DNA of 64,000 nucleotides from Ottowia sp. (GTDB taxonomy: Bacteria; Pseudomonadota; Gammaproteobacteria; Burkholderiales; Burkholderiaceae_C): positions 992,001 through 1,056,000 of the forward strand of contig NZ_JADJCO010000005.1 in assembly GCF_016703145.1 (NCBI RefSeq), written 5' to 3'. A program made the translations under genes and the position numbers. The notes under the pieces are model-generated. The model saw only the letters and a program-made list of their open reading frames with translations, searched no databases and was not told the origin of the DNA. This document shows positions 1 through 8,198 of the stretch, piece by piece (the stretch's first letter is position 1; every line of letters begins with the position of its first letter).

Positions 1-318
1 ATGCACGAGCGCAAGCGCCTGATGGCCGAACACGCCGACGCGTTCCTGGCACTGCCCGGCGGCATCGGCACTTTCGAGGAATTCTTCGAGGCTTGGACCT
101 GGCGGCAACTCGGCTACCACGACAAGCCTGTGGGCCTGCTGAACCAGGACGGCTATTACGACGCGCTGCTCGACTTCCTGCGGCATGGCGTCGGCGCCGG
201 CTTCATGGATGAGGGTCAGATGGGGATGATCGCCGCCAATGCCCAATGGCAGCCGCTGCTGGAGCATCTGGTCGTCTCGGCAGGGTTTCCCGCACCGCAC
301 CGACTGGGCGCCATCTGA
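1..318 (+). CDS. LOG-family nucleotide 5'-monophosphate phosphoribohydrolase, C-terminal part
   Basis: The 105 visible residues carry the LOG/TIGR00730 signature: MHERK followed by LALPGGIGTFEEFFE, the PGGxGTxxE loop that binds nucleotide phosphate, then WRQLGYHDKPVGLLN. Family members cleave nucleoside 5'-monophosphates into base and ribose 5-phosphate (cytokinin activation or purine housekeeping). The gene is cut by the window edge: the MHERK methionine is internal in the family, and about 80-90 N-terminal residues should lie upstream. It ends 85 bp before the convergent csbD gene. The exact substrate cannot be told from this fragment. Confidence 0.85.
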   Translation: MHERKRLMAEHADAFLALPGGIGTFEEFFEAWTWRQLGYHDKPVGLLNQDGYYDALLDFLRHGVGAGFMDEGQMGMIAANAQWQPLLEHLVVSAGFPAPHRLGAI

Positions 319-353
319 AGAAAAGCCGCGTGCGGCGCTGTCGCCGACGCGGC
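318..353 (-). terminator. Rho-independent terminator of the csbD-like gene
   Basis: On the minus strand a GC stem (GCCGCGT pairing with ACGCGGC) is followed by TTTTCTTC. It lies about 50 bp past the stop of the CsbD-like gene and could also stop the convergent LOG gene less efficiently. Confidence 0.55.
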
Positions 354-402
354 CTCGCTCAGCCCCTGCCCGGCCCTGCGTGCCGGCCGGGCCTGCCGGG
401 AC

Positions 403-615
403 TCAGTCCCAGTGGTACTTGGTGCGGTCTTCCCAGTCCTTGAGCTGCTTCTCCGCCGCGTCCTTGGCGAGGCCTTGGCGCTCCTGGAGCTTGCCCAGCA
501 ACTGGTCGCGCTTGCCGGCGATCACGTCCAGGTCGTCGTCGGTCAGCTTGCCCCACTGCTCCTTGATCTTGCCCTTGACCTGCAGCCAGTTGCCTTTGAG
601 GGTGTCCTCGTTCAT
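403..615 (-). CDS. CsbD family stress-response protein
   Basis: A 70-residue hydrophilic protein beginning MNEDTLKGNWLQVKGKIKEQ, the start typical of the CsbD family (PF05532), and ending WEDRTKYHWD. Such proteins are small, charged, helical and abundant under general stress; their molecular role is not established. No signal peptide or membrane segment is visible. It is a single-gene unit with its own terminator on the minus strand. The start chosen is the family start and the only one that keeps the full domain. Confidence 0.85.
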   Translation of the reverse strand: MNEDTLKGNWLQVKGKIKEQWGKLTDDDLDVIAGKRDQLLGKLQERQGLAKDAAEKQLKDWEDRTKYHWD

Positions 616-795
616 GCCGAACTCCTTGCGTTGCGAAGGTTGTCACAAGCGCGCTTCGTGGTGACCATGAATCCAGGAATGCCTTGTGATGGCTCGACTG
701 TAGGCAGGCGCGCCCGACACCGCGGTAGGCCCGCGCAACCGCATCGCGTCAGCCGTGGGCTCGCCCGGGCGGCGCATCGTCCGACACCGCCAACC

Positions 796-2004
796 TCAGG
801 TGTCGGGCAGAAAAAGCTGCAGGACGTCGCTGAGGAAGTCGAAGCCGCGCGCCGTCGGCCGCAGCCAGGCGCCGTCGCGCTCCAGCCAGCCCCGGCGCTC
901 GGCATCGCCCAGCGCGGCGGCGATGCTGCCGGGCGGCAGGCCGGTGCGGTCCATGAAGTCCTGCAGCGTGAACCCGTCCTTCAGGCGCAGCGCGTTCAGC
1001 ATGTACTCGAACGGCAGGTCGCGGCGCGCCACCTCGTGCGCCTGGGCCACGGCGTCGCCGGCCAGCGCGCGGTCCATGTACAGCTCGGGCTGGCGGTGCC
1101 GCACCTGGCGCAGGATGCGGTGCGCGAAGCTGAGCTTGCCGTGCGCCCCCGCGCCCAGGCCCAGGTAGTCGCCGAACTGCCAGTAGTTGAGGTTGTGCAC
1201 GCAACGGTGGCCGGGGCGCGCATAGGCGGAGACCTCGTAGCGCGCCATGCCGGCCTGCGCGGTCCGCTCGGTGATGCGGTCGAGCATGGCCCAGGCGGTG
1301 TCCTCGTCGGGCACGCGCGGCGGGAACTTGGCGAACACCGTGTTCGGCTCGATCGTGAGGTGGTAGATCGATAGGTGCGGCGGCTGGAACGCCAGCGCGG
1401 TGTCGATGTCCTGTTGCAGTTCGGCCAGGGTCTGGCCGGGCAGCGCGTACATCAGGTCGAGGTTGAAGGTGTCGAAGGCGCGCGCGGCCTCCTCCAGCGC
1501 GGCGCGGGCCTGCGCGCCGTCGTGCACGCGGCCCAGCGCCGACAGGTGCGCGTCGTTGAAGCTCTGCACGCCGACCGACAGGCGCGTCACGCCGGCGGCG
1601 CGGAAGGCGGCGAAGCGCTCACGCTCGAAGGTGCCGGGGTTGGCTTCCAGCGTGATCTCGCACACGGCCGACAGCGGCAGCCGGGCGCGGATGCCGGCGA
1701 TCAGCCGGTCGATGGCTTCGGGCGCGAACAAGCTGGGCGTGCCGCCGCCGATGAACACGCTGTGCACGGCCCGCCCCCAGACGAACGGCAGGCTGGCCTC
1801 CAGGTCGGCCACCAGGGCGTCCACGTAGCGCGCCTGCTGCGCGGCGGCATCGGCGCCGGCGCGCGGCTCGTGCGAATTGAAGTCGCAGTACGGGCACTTC
1901 TTCAGGCACCAGGGCAGGTGCACGTAGAGCGACAGCGGCGGCAGCGCGCGCAGCTGCAGTAGGCCGGGGCGCATGTAGTGCGCGAGATCGGCCACCGGGG
2001 TCAT
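796..2004 (-). CDS. hemW: Radical SAM heme chaperone HemW
   Basis: A 402-residue protein with C33-x3-C37-x2-C40 in the motif HLPWCLKKCPYCDFNSH. The CDFNSH ending is typical of HemW rather than of the coproporphyrinogen dehydrogenase HemN. FIGGGTPSLF near residue 85 is the radical SAM GGGTP glycine motif, and the HemN C-terminal domain follows. HemW binds heme and a 4Fe-4S cluster and is thought to deliver heme to respiratory enzymes in the cytoplasm. Its ATG overlaps the rdgB stop in an ATGA arrangement, so the two are probably translationally coupled. An upstream extension of the same frame, running antisense over rdgB, was rejected. Confidence 0.93.
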   Translation of the reverse strand: MTPVADLAHYMRPGLLQLRALPPLSLYVHLPWCLKKCPYCDFNSHEPRAGADAAAQQARYVDALVADLEASLPFVWGRAVHSVFIGGGTPSLFAPEAIDRLIAGIRARLPLSAVCEITLEANPGTFERERFAAFRAAGVTRLSVGVQSFNDAHLSALGRVHDGAQARAALEEAARAFDTFNLDLMYALPGQTLAELQQDIDTALAFQPPHLSIYHLTIEPNTVFAKFPPRVPDEDTAWAMLDRITERTAQAGMARYEVSAYARPGHRCVHNLNYWQFGDYLGLGAGAHGKLSFAHRILRQVRHRQPELYMDRALAGDAVAQAHEVARRDLPFEYMLNALRLKDGFTLQDFMDRTGLPPGSIAAALGDAERRGWLERDGAWLRPTARGFDFLSDVLQLFLPDT

Positions 2005-2600
2005 AGCCAGCGCTGGCGTATCAGTAGGGCCATGGCGGCGGCGGCCTGGCCGCGGTGGCTGTGCGCGTTCTTCACTTCGACGGGCAACTCGGCGAAGGTC
2101 TTGCCGAAGGCCGGGATGAACATCACGGGGTCGAAGCCGAAGCCGTTGCTGCCGCGCGGCTCGCGGGTAATTTCTCCCACGACGCGGCCGACGGCGATGA
2201 GCGGCTCGGGGTCGTCGGCGCCGCGCAGCGCCACCAGGGTGCTGACCATGGCGGCGCGACGGTTGTCGATGCCGGCCATCTGCTCCAGCAGCGCGCGCAC
2301 GTTGTGGGCGTCGCCCTTGGGGTAGCCGAACCGGGTGGCGTAGTACGCCGTGTCCACGCCGGGCAGGCCACCGAAGGCGTCGACGCACAGGCCGGCGTCG
2401 TCGGCCAGCGCCGGCAGGCCGCTGGCGGCGGCGGCGTGGCGCGCCTTGGCCAGCGCGTTCTCGACGAAGGTGCGGAACGGCTCATCGGCCTCGCCGATGC
2501 CCAGATCGGACTGGCGCACCAGCGTCATCGACAGCGGCGCCAGCATGGCCTGCAGTTCGGCCAGCTTGCCGGGGTTGTTGGAAGCCAGAACGATCTTCAC
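2001..2600 (-). CDS. rdgB: dITP/XTP pyrophosphatase
   Basis: A 199-residue HAM1/RdgB protein. The N-terminus MKIVLASNNPGKLAELQ has the SNNPGK nucleotide-binding motif at residues 7-12, and LADDAGLCVDAFGGLPGV is the conserved metal-binding and substrate region. The enzyme hydrolyses non-canonical purine triphosphates (dITP, dXTP, ITP) to monophosphates and pyrophosphate, keeping them out of DNA and RNA. It lies between rph and hemW, with 44 bp to rph containing a dispersed repeat and a 4-bp overlap with hemW. Length is normal for the family. Confidence 0.95.
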   Translation of the reverse strand: MKIVLASNNPGKLAELQAMLAPLSMTLVRQSDLGIGEADEPFRTFVENALAKARHAAAASGLPALADDAGLCVDAFGGLPGVDTAYYATRFGYPKGDAHNVRALLEQMAGIDNRRAAMVSTLVALRGADDPEPLIAVGRVVGEITREPRGSNGFGFDPVMFIPAFGKTFAELPVEVKNAHSHRGQAAAAMALLIRQRWL

Positions 2601-2658
2601 GAGAAAAGTGCCATTAGCCCGCGTGGGTATTTAGCCATAAGCTATTAATTAGATAGCG
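2601..2658 (-). repeat. Dispersed ~55 bp element, copy 1 (rph 3' end / rph-rdgB spacer)
   Basis: Read on the minus strand it has TTAATAGCTTATGGC, then CCACGCGGGCTAATGGC, matching the family frame (AATAGCT, short variable stretch, CAATATCCACGCGGGCTAGAGGCC). The AATAGCT end covers the last codons and the TAA stop of rph. Confidence 0.6.
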
Positions 2659-3388
2659 ATTCATGCTGCAGCGCGATCAGCTCGCCGATGCCCTTTTCGG
2701 CCAGTTGCAGCAGGCGGTCCATCTCGGCGCGCGAGAAGGTGGCGCCTTCGGCGGTGCCTTGCACTTCGACGAAGTGGCCTGCGCCGGTCATCACCACGTT
2801 CATGTCGGTGTCGCAGGCCGAGTCTTCCCCATAGTCCAGGTCGAGCAGCGGCACGCCGCCGACGATGCCCACCGAGATCGCGGCCACCGGCTGCAGCACC
2901 GGCGTGTCGGCCAGCAGGCCGCGCTGCATCAGCCAACGCACGGCGTCCTGCGCGGCGACGAAGGCGCCGGTGATGCTGGCGGTGCGCGTGCCGCCGTCGG
3001 CCTGGATGACGTCGCAGTCGAGGTGGATGGTGCGTTCGCCCAGTTTCCGGAGGTCGAACACGGCGCGCAGGCTGCGGCCGATCAGGCGCTGGATCTCCTG
3101 CGTGCGGCCGCTCTGCTTGCCGCGCGCGGCCTCGCGGTCGCCGCGCGTGTGCGTGGCGCGCGGCAGCATGCCGTATTCGGCCGTGACCCAGCCCTCGCCG
3201 CTGCCGCGCTTGTGCGGTGGCACTTTTTCGGCGACCGAGGCGGTGCACAGCACCTTGGTCTGGCCGAATTCGATCAGCACCGATCCTTCGGCGTGCACGG
3301 TGTAGTGGCGGGTGATGCGCACGGGGCGCAGGGCGTCGGCGGCGCGGCCGGTGCGATGCGGGCCGGCGGAGGCGGAATCAGCAGTCAT
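2645..3388 (-). CDS. rph: Ribonuclease PH
   Basis: RNase PH trims tRNA 3' ends phosphorolytically. The sequence shows RPVRITRHYTVHAEGSVLIE at the N-terminus, then GWVTAEYGMLPRATHTR and RTQEIQRLIGRSLRAVFD, the phosphate-binding and hexamer-forming core, then DCDVIQADGGTRTASITGA. The start at MTADSASAG is preferred over an ATG 11 codons upstream because the upstream segment has no family similarity. About 247 residues, close to the usual 238. It lies directly downstream of the kinase/phosphatase pair, as in many Burkholderiales. The last codons and stop come from a dispersed repeat. Confidence 0.95.
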   Translation of the reverse strand: MTADSASAGPHRTGRAADALRPVRITRHYTVHAEGSVLIEFGQTKVLCTASVAEKVPPHKRGSGEGWVTAEYGMLPRATHTRGDREAARGKQSGRTQEIQRLIGRSLRAVFDLRKLGERTIHLDCDVIQADGGTRTASITGAFVAAQDAVRWLMQRGLLADTPVLQPVAAISVGIVGGVPLLDLDYGEDSACDTDMNVVMTGAGHFVEVQGTAEGATFSRAEMDRLLQLAEKGIGELIALQHESLSN

Positions 3389-3445
3389 GAGGTCAGGATG
3401 AGGGTTCAGGCAGGAAGGCACCGCGCGGGGCGGGTGCCGGCACGG

Positions 3446-4354
3446 TCAGCGCCGCCGCGTGGCGGTGCGCTGGATGGCGTCGTTGATTTCGGCGATGGAG
3501 CGCTCGATGGCCGCTTCGTCCATCTCGTCGGGCAGCGGATCGACGTCCTCGGTCTGGATGGTGGAGGCGAACCCGTCGTCCGCCATCGTCTCGGTCTCGG
3601 TGAAGCCGCTGGCGTGGAAGAGCGGCTCGGCCGGCGTCTCCCATTCCAGCGCCAGCACCGTGACGTTGTCGGAATACTCGCCGGCGGCGACGAGCGCCAT
3701 CTCGACCAGCGCCGGCACGGCATCGGCCACGGCCATGCCGGCCAGCGTGCTGACGATCTGCTCGTCGCCCACGCTGCCCCACAGGCCGTCGGAGCACAGC
3801 AGCACCTTGTCGCCCTCGACCAGGGACACCGGACCGCCCAGGTCGAACATCGGCCGCACGGTGGAGCCCAGGCAGGTGAACAGCACGTTGCGGTTGATGC
3901 CCTCGATGGCCATGCCGGCGTGGACCTGCGCCTCGAGGTACGAATGGTCGCGCGTGCGCGTGAGCAACTGGCCATCGCGCACCACGTACAGGCGCGAATC
4001 GCCGCAATGCATCCAGTGCAGCTTGCCGCCCTGGATCAGCCCCGCCACCAGCGTGGTGCGCGGGGTGTCGAGCATGCCGCGCTCGCTGGCGTAGCGGATG
4101 ATGCGCTGATGGGCCGACAGGATGCCCGCCGACAGGAACGCCGGCGCCGCCGGCAGGCGCGGCCTGGCCTCGCGCTGGAACCGCGCGGACAGGACCTGCA
4201 GCGCGATCTGCGCCGCCACCTCGCCGTCGGGGTGCCCGCCCATGCCGTCGGCCAGCACGAACAAGGCCGCGTCCCGCGTGTAGCAGTAGCCCATGCGGTC
4301 TTCATTCTTCTCACGGCCGCCGAGGCGGCTGAGCTGGAATACCGAGAACTTCAT
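3446..4354 (-). CDS. PP2C-family serine/threonine protein phosphatase
   Basis: A 302-residue cytosolic protein with the PPM metal-binding motifs: GGREKNEDR (N17, E18, D19) near the start, LADGMGGHPDGE at 36-44, CSDGLWGSVGD in the middle and YSDNVTVLALEW near the C-terminus, which supply the Asp residues for the two Mn/Mg ions. The last 60 residues are acidic and look like a flexible tail. It is 10 bp downstream of a Hanks-type kinase gene, so the two probably form a reversible phosphorylation pair. The targets cannot be deduced. Confidence 0.9.
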   Translation of the reverse strand: MKFSVFQLSRLGGREKNEDRMGYCYTRDAALFVLADGMGGHPDGEVAAQIALQVLSARFQREARPRLPAAPAFLSAGILSAHQRIIRYASERGMLDTPRTTLVAGLIQGGKLHWMHCGDSRLYVVRDGQLLTRTRDHSYLEAQVHAGMAIEGINRNVLFTCLGSTVRPMFDLGGPVSLVEGDKVLLCSDGLWGSVGDEQIVSTLAGMAVADAVPALVEMALVAAGEYSDNVTVLALEWETPAEPLFHASGFTETETMADDGFASTIQTEDVDPLPDEMDEAAIERSIAEINDAIQRTATRRR

Positions 4355-4364
4355 GAGGCGGGAC

Positions 4365-5372
4365 TCACCTGATCCGCGTGCCCAGGCACGTGGCGCGCTT
4401 GAGGTTCTTCTTGGTGTCGGTGAGCATGTTGTCGAAGCCCAACCGCACCTTCTCGCCCACCGACAGCTTGGTGTACTGGCGCTCGCCCTCGCGGCTGAGC
4501 TCCTTCTGCAGCACGAACACCGATTGCGGGCGAGACAGCGGGTCGAGCGACATGCACCACTCCACCACCTCGATCAGGTTGTCCGAATACACCCCGCGCA
4601 TGCGCGTGAGCGCCAGCGCCAGCCGGTCCTTCTCCAGCCGCTGCGGGGCGTCGTTGGGCGGATAGCCCTGCATGCACGAATAGATGCACGCACCGATGGC
4701 GTAGATGTCGGTCCACGGCCCCATCGTGGAATCGCGTCGGTACATCTCGGGCGCGGCGAAGCCGGGGGTGTACATGGGACGGGTGAAGTTGCCTTCCTTG
4801 TTCAGCACTTCGCGCGCGGCGCCAAAGTCCAGCATCACCGCGCGGTTGTCGTCGGTGATGAAGATGTTGGCTGGCTTCAGGTCCAGGTGCAGCATCTTGT
4901 GCTGGTGCACGATGCGCAGGCCGCGCAGGATTTCGTCGAACAGCGAGCGGATGGTGGACTCGCGGAACACCTTCTGCTTCTTCAGGTCGCGCGCCGTGAC
5001 GATGAAATCCTGCAAGGTGGCGCCCTCCAGGTAGTTCATGACCATGTACACGGTCTCGTTCTGGCGGAAGAAGTTGAGCACGCTTACCACCGACGCGTGG
5101 GAGATCTGCGCCAGCGAACGCCCCTCCTCGAAGAAACTCTTCAAGCCCAGCCGATAGAGCGACAGCTTCTCCGGCGGCACCTGGGGCACCAACTCGCCTG
5201 CCGCGCGCGTGGTCAGGGCCGAGGGCAAGTACTCCTTGATGGCGACCTGCTGTCCCTGGTCATCCACCGCCAGGTACACCACGCCAAAGCCGCCGGCGGA
5301 AATCTTGTTCAGCACGCGGTAGCCGCCGATCACCGTATCGGGCGGCAAGGAAGCGGGCTTGAGCTTTGACAT
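4365..5372 (-). CDS. Hanks-type serine/threonine protein kinase
   Basis: A 335-residue kinase with a glycine loop KISAGGFGVVYLAVD (residues 23-37), catalytic lysine K46 in VAIKEYLP, catalytic loop HLDLKPANIF with D164, LDFGAAREV with metal-binding D182, and the activation-segment end TPGFAAPEMY. HLD replaces the common HRD, so this is a non-RD-type kinase. No transmembrane or PASTA segment follows; the C-terminal 45 residues end in a basic stretch, so the protein is probably cytosolic. The start at MSKLKPASL is chosen because 18 upstream codons overlap the divergent promoter region. Probable partner of the adjacent PP2C phosphatase. Confidence 0.92.
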   Translation of the reverse strand: MSKLKPASLPPDTVIGGYRVLNKISAGGFGVVYLAVDDQGQQVAIKEYLPSALTTRAAGELVPQVPPEKLSLYRLGLKSFFEEGRSLAQISHASVVSVLNFFRQNETVYMVMNYLEGATLQDFIVTARDLKKQKVFRESTIRSLFDEILRGLRIVHQHKMLHLDLKPANIFITDDNRAVMLDFGAAREVLNKEGNFTRPMYTPGFAAPEMYRRDSTMGPWTDIYAIGACIYSCMQGYPPNDAPQRLEKDRLALALTRMRGVYSDNLIEVVEWCMSLDPLSRPQSVFVLQKELSREGERQYTKLSVGEKVRLGFDNMLTDTKKNLKRATCLGTRIR

Positions 5373-5459
5373 AATTTGCGGTGACCAGTCGACCCACGCG
5401 ACGACTGGGCGCTGAAGGAAACTCAACCGCCGTGACCGTTTCGCACCGGGAATATTCGA

Positions 5460-6380
5460 ATGTCAGTTTACAGTATGACCGGCTACGCCAGCGGCCACCA
5501 AGCCGCCTCCCAGCCCTCGGGAGACCACCCGGCGTGGAAGAATGCGCACGCACGCCTCGCCATCGAATTGCGCTCGGTCAACAGCCGATTTCTCGACCTC
5601 GCCTTCCGCCTGCCGGACGAGTTGCGCCAGCACGAACCCGCCCTGCGTGAACTGCTGGGCCAACGCCTGAAGCGCGGCAAGGTCGAACTGCGGGCCTACG
5701 TGGAAGGCCGCGACGCGAGCGCATTGGCGGATCCGCCGACGGCCATGCTGCAGCGCCTAGCCACGCTGCAGGACAAGGTCCGCACCTGGCTCCCCGATGC
5801 GCCGGCCCTGCCGGTGGCCGAAGTGCTGCGCCTGGCGGGGAACAAAACGGAAGCCGGCGACGACGGCATCGCGCAGGCCGTGCTGCCGCTCGCCAGGAAC
5901 GTGCTGGACGACTTCATCGCGGCGCGCGCCCGTGAAGGCGCGCGGCTCAGCCATCTGCTCAAGGAGCGTTTGACCGAATTACACCGGCTGGCAAAGGAAG
6001 CCGCGCCGCTGATTCCTCGGTCCGTGGAAGCGCAAAAGCAGCGCTTCATCGTGCGCTGGAACGAAGCACTGGGTGTTGCCGACAGCAATGTCTCCGAAGC
6101 AGCTGGCCAAGAACGCGCCCTGGCAGAAGCCACCGCGTTCGCGATCCGTATCGACGTGGCCGAGGAACTGGAGCGCCTCGCGGCTCACCTGGACGAAATC
6201 GAAGACGTCCTGACCAGAGGCGGCGAGGCTGGCAAGCGGCTGGACTTCCTCATCCAGGAACTGCACCGCGAAGCCAACACGCTGGGATCGAAGTCCGCGG
6301 GGCTGGAGCTGACGCGCATCAGCGTGGATATGAAAGTGCTGATCGAGCAGATGCGCGAGCAGGTGCAAAACATTGAATGA
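5460..6380 (+). CDS. yicC: YicC/YloC family endoribonuclease
   Basis: A 306-residue YicC-like protein starting MSVYSMTGYASGH, with the N-terminal family signature ELRSVNSRFLDLAFRLP and the C-terminal DUF1732 block ELNRE-type sequence LDFLIQELHREANTLGSKS. Characterised homologues are stress-linked endoribonucleases acting on small RNAs. It is divergent from the kinase gene, with 87 bp between starts, which must hold both promoters. It is the last intact gene before the mobile-DNA zone. The C-terminus is complete (MREQVQNIE). Confidence 0.92.
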   Translation: MSVYSMTGYASGHQAASQPSGDHPAWKNAHARLAIELRSVNSRFLDLAFRLPDELRQHEPALRELLGQRLKRGKVELRAYVEGRDASALADPPTAMLQRLATLQDKVRTWLPDAPALPVAEVLRLAGNKTEAGDDGIAQAVLPLARNVLDDFIAARAREGARLSHLLKERLTELHRLAKEAAPLIPRSVEAQKQRFIVRWNEALGVADSNVSEAAGQERALAEATAFAIRIDVAEELERLAAHLDEIEDVLTRGGEAGKRLDFLIQELHREANTLGSKSAGLELTRISVDMKVLIEQMREQVQNIE

Positions 6381-6695
6381 TGCTCCATGTAGCGCCATCT
6401 GATCTCAAGTTTCCGGTTTATCCGCCACTTTTCAGCAGCTTGGAGACCCATCTCCCAATGGGGTGATCATGAAGTGTCACCGGGTCTCACCAAAGCGCGC
6501 GCTTCGCGCCAGATAGATCGTTGAAGGCCGTACCCAGGCCCTCTCGCTGAGGCAAAGCCGTCAATAAGCCACGCTCTGGATGTTGGCGCGGTCGATGTGT
6601 AGACGGCCCGCGCTACGAGGTTGGAAATTCGATGTTCCAAGGCAGCTGCGCCTCATTGAACCGCCCGGGCTTTCACGGAGGCCCATTGGCTTGAG
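6381..6695. other. Gene-free stretch at the left edge of the mobile-DNA zone
   Basis: 315 bp between yicC and the first IS3 remnant. I see no convincing reading frame, terminator or known repeat. It may hold decayed mobile DNA, but nothing can be named. Confidence 0.4.
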
Positions 6696-7357
6696 TCAGG
6701 CCGATATGGTCTGCTGCTCAAGAATTCGATAGTAGTTGGCCTCGAACTCGGCCGGCGGCACGTAGCCCAGGGGGCCCATCAGGCGCTGGTTGTTGAACCA
6801 GGATACCCACTGCAGTGTGGCCAATTCCACCGATTCCCTGGTCTTCCATGCCGTGCGCCGATGGATCACTTCGGCCTTGTACAACCCATTGATGGTCTCG
6901 GCCAGCGCGTTGTCTTAGGAGTCGCCCTTGCTGCCCATCGACGGCTCGATGCCGGCCTCGGCCAGCCGCTCGGTGTAGCGAATGCTGACGTATTGCGAGC
7001 TGCGGTCCGAATGACAGACGAGGGCATCTTCACGCTCAGGTCTGCGCTCGTACAAGGCCTGCTCCAGCACGTCCAGGACAAAGTCCGTGCGCATGAAGCT
7101 GCTCACGCGCCAACCCACGATGCGCCGAGCGAACACGTCGACCACGAAGGCCTTTGTGCGTGGCCTTCAAGCCCCATCGCCACGATGCGCCGAGCGAACA
7201 CGTCGACCACGAAGGCCACGTACAGCCAGCCCTGCCAGGTGGACACGTATGTGAAGTCCGAGACCCACAGCTGGTTGGGCCGCTGCGCGCTGAACTGCCG
7301 GTTCACCCGGTCCAGCGGACACGGCGCCTTGGCATCGCTGACCGTGGTGCGCAGTTC
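6696..7357 (-). pseudogene. IS3-family transposase OrfB, C-terminal half, disrupted
   Basis: On the minus strand the fragment starts at LRTTVSDAKAPCPLDRVNRQ and runs through RPNQLWVSDFTYVSTWQG (first catalytic Asp), SDRSSQYVSIRYTERL (second Asp) and VELATLQWVSWFNNQRL to a natural C-terminus. Two lesions break it: a direct duplication that shifts the frame, and a TAA stop in SKGDS-stop-DNALAETING, where the family has Tyr. The N-terminal half is missing here; a matching N-terminal piece ending VVRGK lies in the opposite orientation near 8.2 kb. Not functional. Confidence 0.8.
7116..7217. repeat. 37-bp direct duplication inside the IS3 remnant
   Basis: Positions 7116-7152 and 7181-7217 are identical (starting CACGATGCGCCGAGCGAACA). 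The 65-bp offset is not a multiple of three and shifts the transposase frame. The sequence encodes VVDVFARRIV twice. Confidence 0.8.
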
Positions 7358-7524
7358 AACGAACTGGCGGCGAGGGTGCGGTGAAGTGGGACTTGACAGG
7401 GGCGCTCTGGCTGCTCGCCACGCCCCACGGCTTGGCTGTGCTTGTCTTCGTCGCCGCAGCGCTCGTCGTGAGAGAGGTGCGGCGCAGGTGACGCGGGGCG
7501 GTGGTTTATCCCTGCGTTATCCCC

Positions 7525-7552
7525 GGAAAAAATAAAAGGCACCTAAGTGCCT
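7525..7552 (-). terminator. Terminator downstream of tRNA-His
   Basis: Minus strand: stem AGGCACTTAGGTGCCT followed by TTTTATTTTTT, 20 bp past the tRNA-His 3' end. A strong Rho-independent terminator. Confidence 0.8.
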
Positions 7553-7571
7553 GATCTATAAGAATAATTTC

Positions 7572-7647
7572 TGGGGTGGCTGATGGGACTCGAACCCACG
7601 ACGACCAGAATCACAATCTGGGACTCTACCAACTGAGCTACAGCCAC
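7572..7647 (-). tRNA. tRNA-His (GTG anticodon)
   Basis: Full cloverleaf on the minus strand: acceptor GTGGCTG pairing with CAGCCAC, D-arm GCTCAGTTGGTAGAGT, anticodon arm CCAGATTGTGATTCTGG with GTG, T-arm GTGGGTTCGAGTCCCAT, encoded CCA. The preceding G (7648) matches the G-1 expected for tRNA-His opposite C73. It is followed by a terminator and surrounded by transposase debris. Confidence 0.95.
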
Positions 7648-7684
7648 CGTCGCAAACCATAAATTATAGCGCGGCTTAGGGAAG

Positions 7685-7859
7685 CTCTGTTGCCTTCGCC
7701 CAGCAGGGCCCGCAGGCTGGCCTCGTCCTCGGCCAATGTCTCTTCGAACAGTTGGCGTTGCTGGGCGGTTGTGGCCTCGGTCCTGGCGCCGAACCTCCAG
7801 GCGTTCAGGCGTGCTAGCTCGAACGTGATGCGCTCGATCCTGGTGTCCTTGAACTTGAG
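7685..7859 (-). pseudogene. IS66-type TnpC transposase, N-terminal fragment
   Basis: Minus-strand translation LKFKDTRIERITFELARLNA then QQRQLFEETLAEDEASL resembles the N-terminal coiled region of IS66 TnpC. It is broken at both ends; at about 7858 it meets, head to head, another TnpC fragment on the plus strand, which marks an inversion junction. Confidence 0.6.
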
Positions 7860-7944
7860 TGATGGCCAGGCGCTGGTGGAGATCGGCGCCGAGGTCAGCG
7901 AGCAGATGGACGTCATCCCCGAGCAGGTGCGTGTGCTGCAGCAC
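7858..7944 (+). pseudogene. IS66-type TnpC transposase, internal fragment
   Basis: About 28 residues, GQALVEIGAEVSEQMDVIPE then QVRVLQH, match the conserved EIGxEVSEQLDxxPxxxxVxxH block of IS66 TnpC. It is fused in frame to the IS3 fragment that follows and abuts an inverted TnpC N-terminal fragment. Confidence 0.6.
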
Positions 7945-8198
7945 AGGGCACTGCAGTTTGCCCCGTCAGCCTATCGGCGCCATGCGGCCCGCCAGCGTCA
8001 CTCGGAACTGCTGTGTGCTCGGGCGCAGCGCGATGCGGTGTTGATGCCGCACATCGAACGCGTCTGGCGATCCAACCATCAGATCTACGGTGCCGACAAA
8101 GTCTGGCAGCAGTTGCAGCGCGAAGGCTTCACGGTCGCCCGCTGCACCGTGGAGCGGCTGATGCGCCGGCTGGGCCTGCGCGACGTGGTGCGCGGCAA
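7945..8198 (+). pseudogene. IS3-family transposase OrfB, N-terminal fragment
   Basis: LQFAPSAYRRHAARQRHSEL, then IYGADKVWQQLQREGFTVAR and CTVERLMRRLGLRDVVRGK, is the N-terminal HTH_21-like part of IS3-type OrfB. It stops exactly at the left end of the IS256-type element. Its missing remainder (from LRTTVSDAK) is found inverted at 6.7-7.4 kb, so one IS3 copy seems to have been split and rearranged. Confidence 0.7.

Noticed and set aside
2663..4372. Very long open frame on the plus strand opposite rph and the phosphatase
   Set aside because: It is antisense to two clearly conserved genes; high GC leaves long stop-free shadows.
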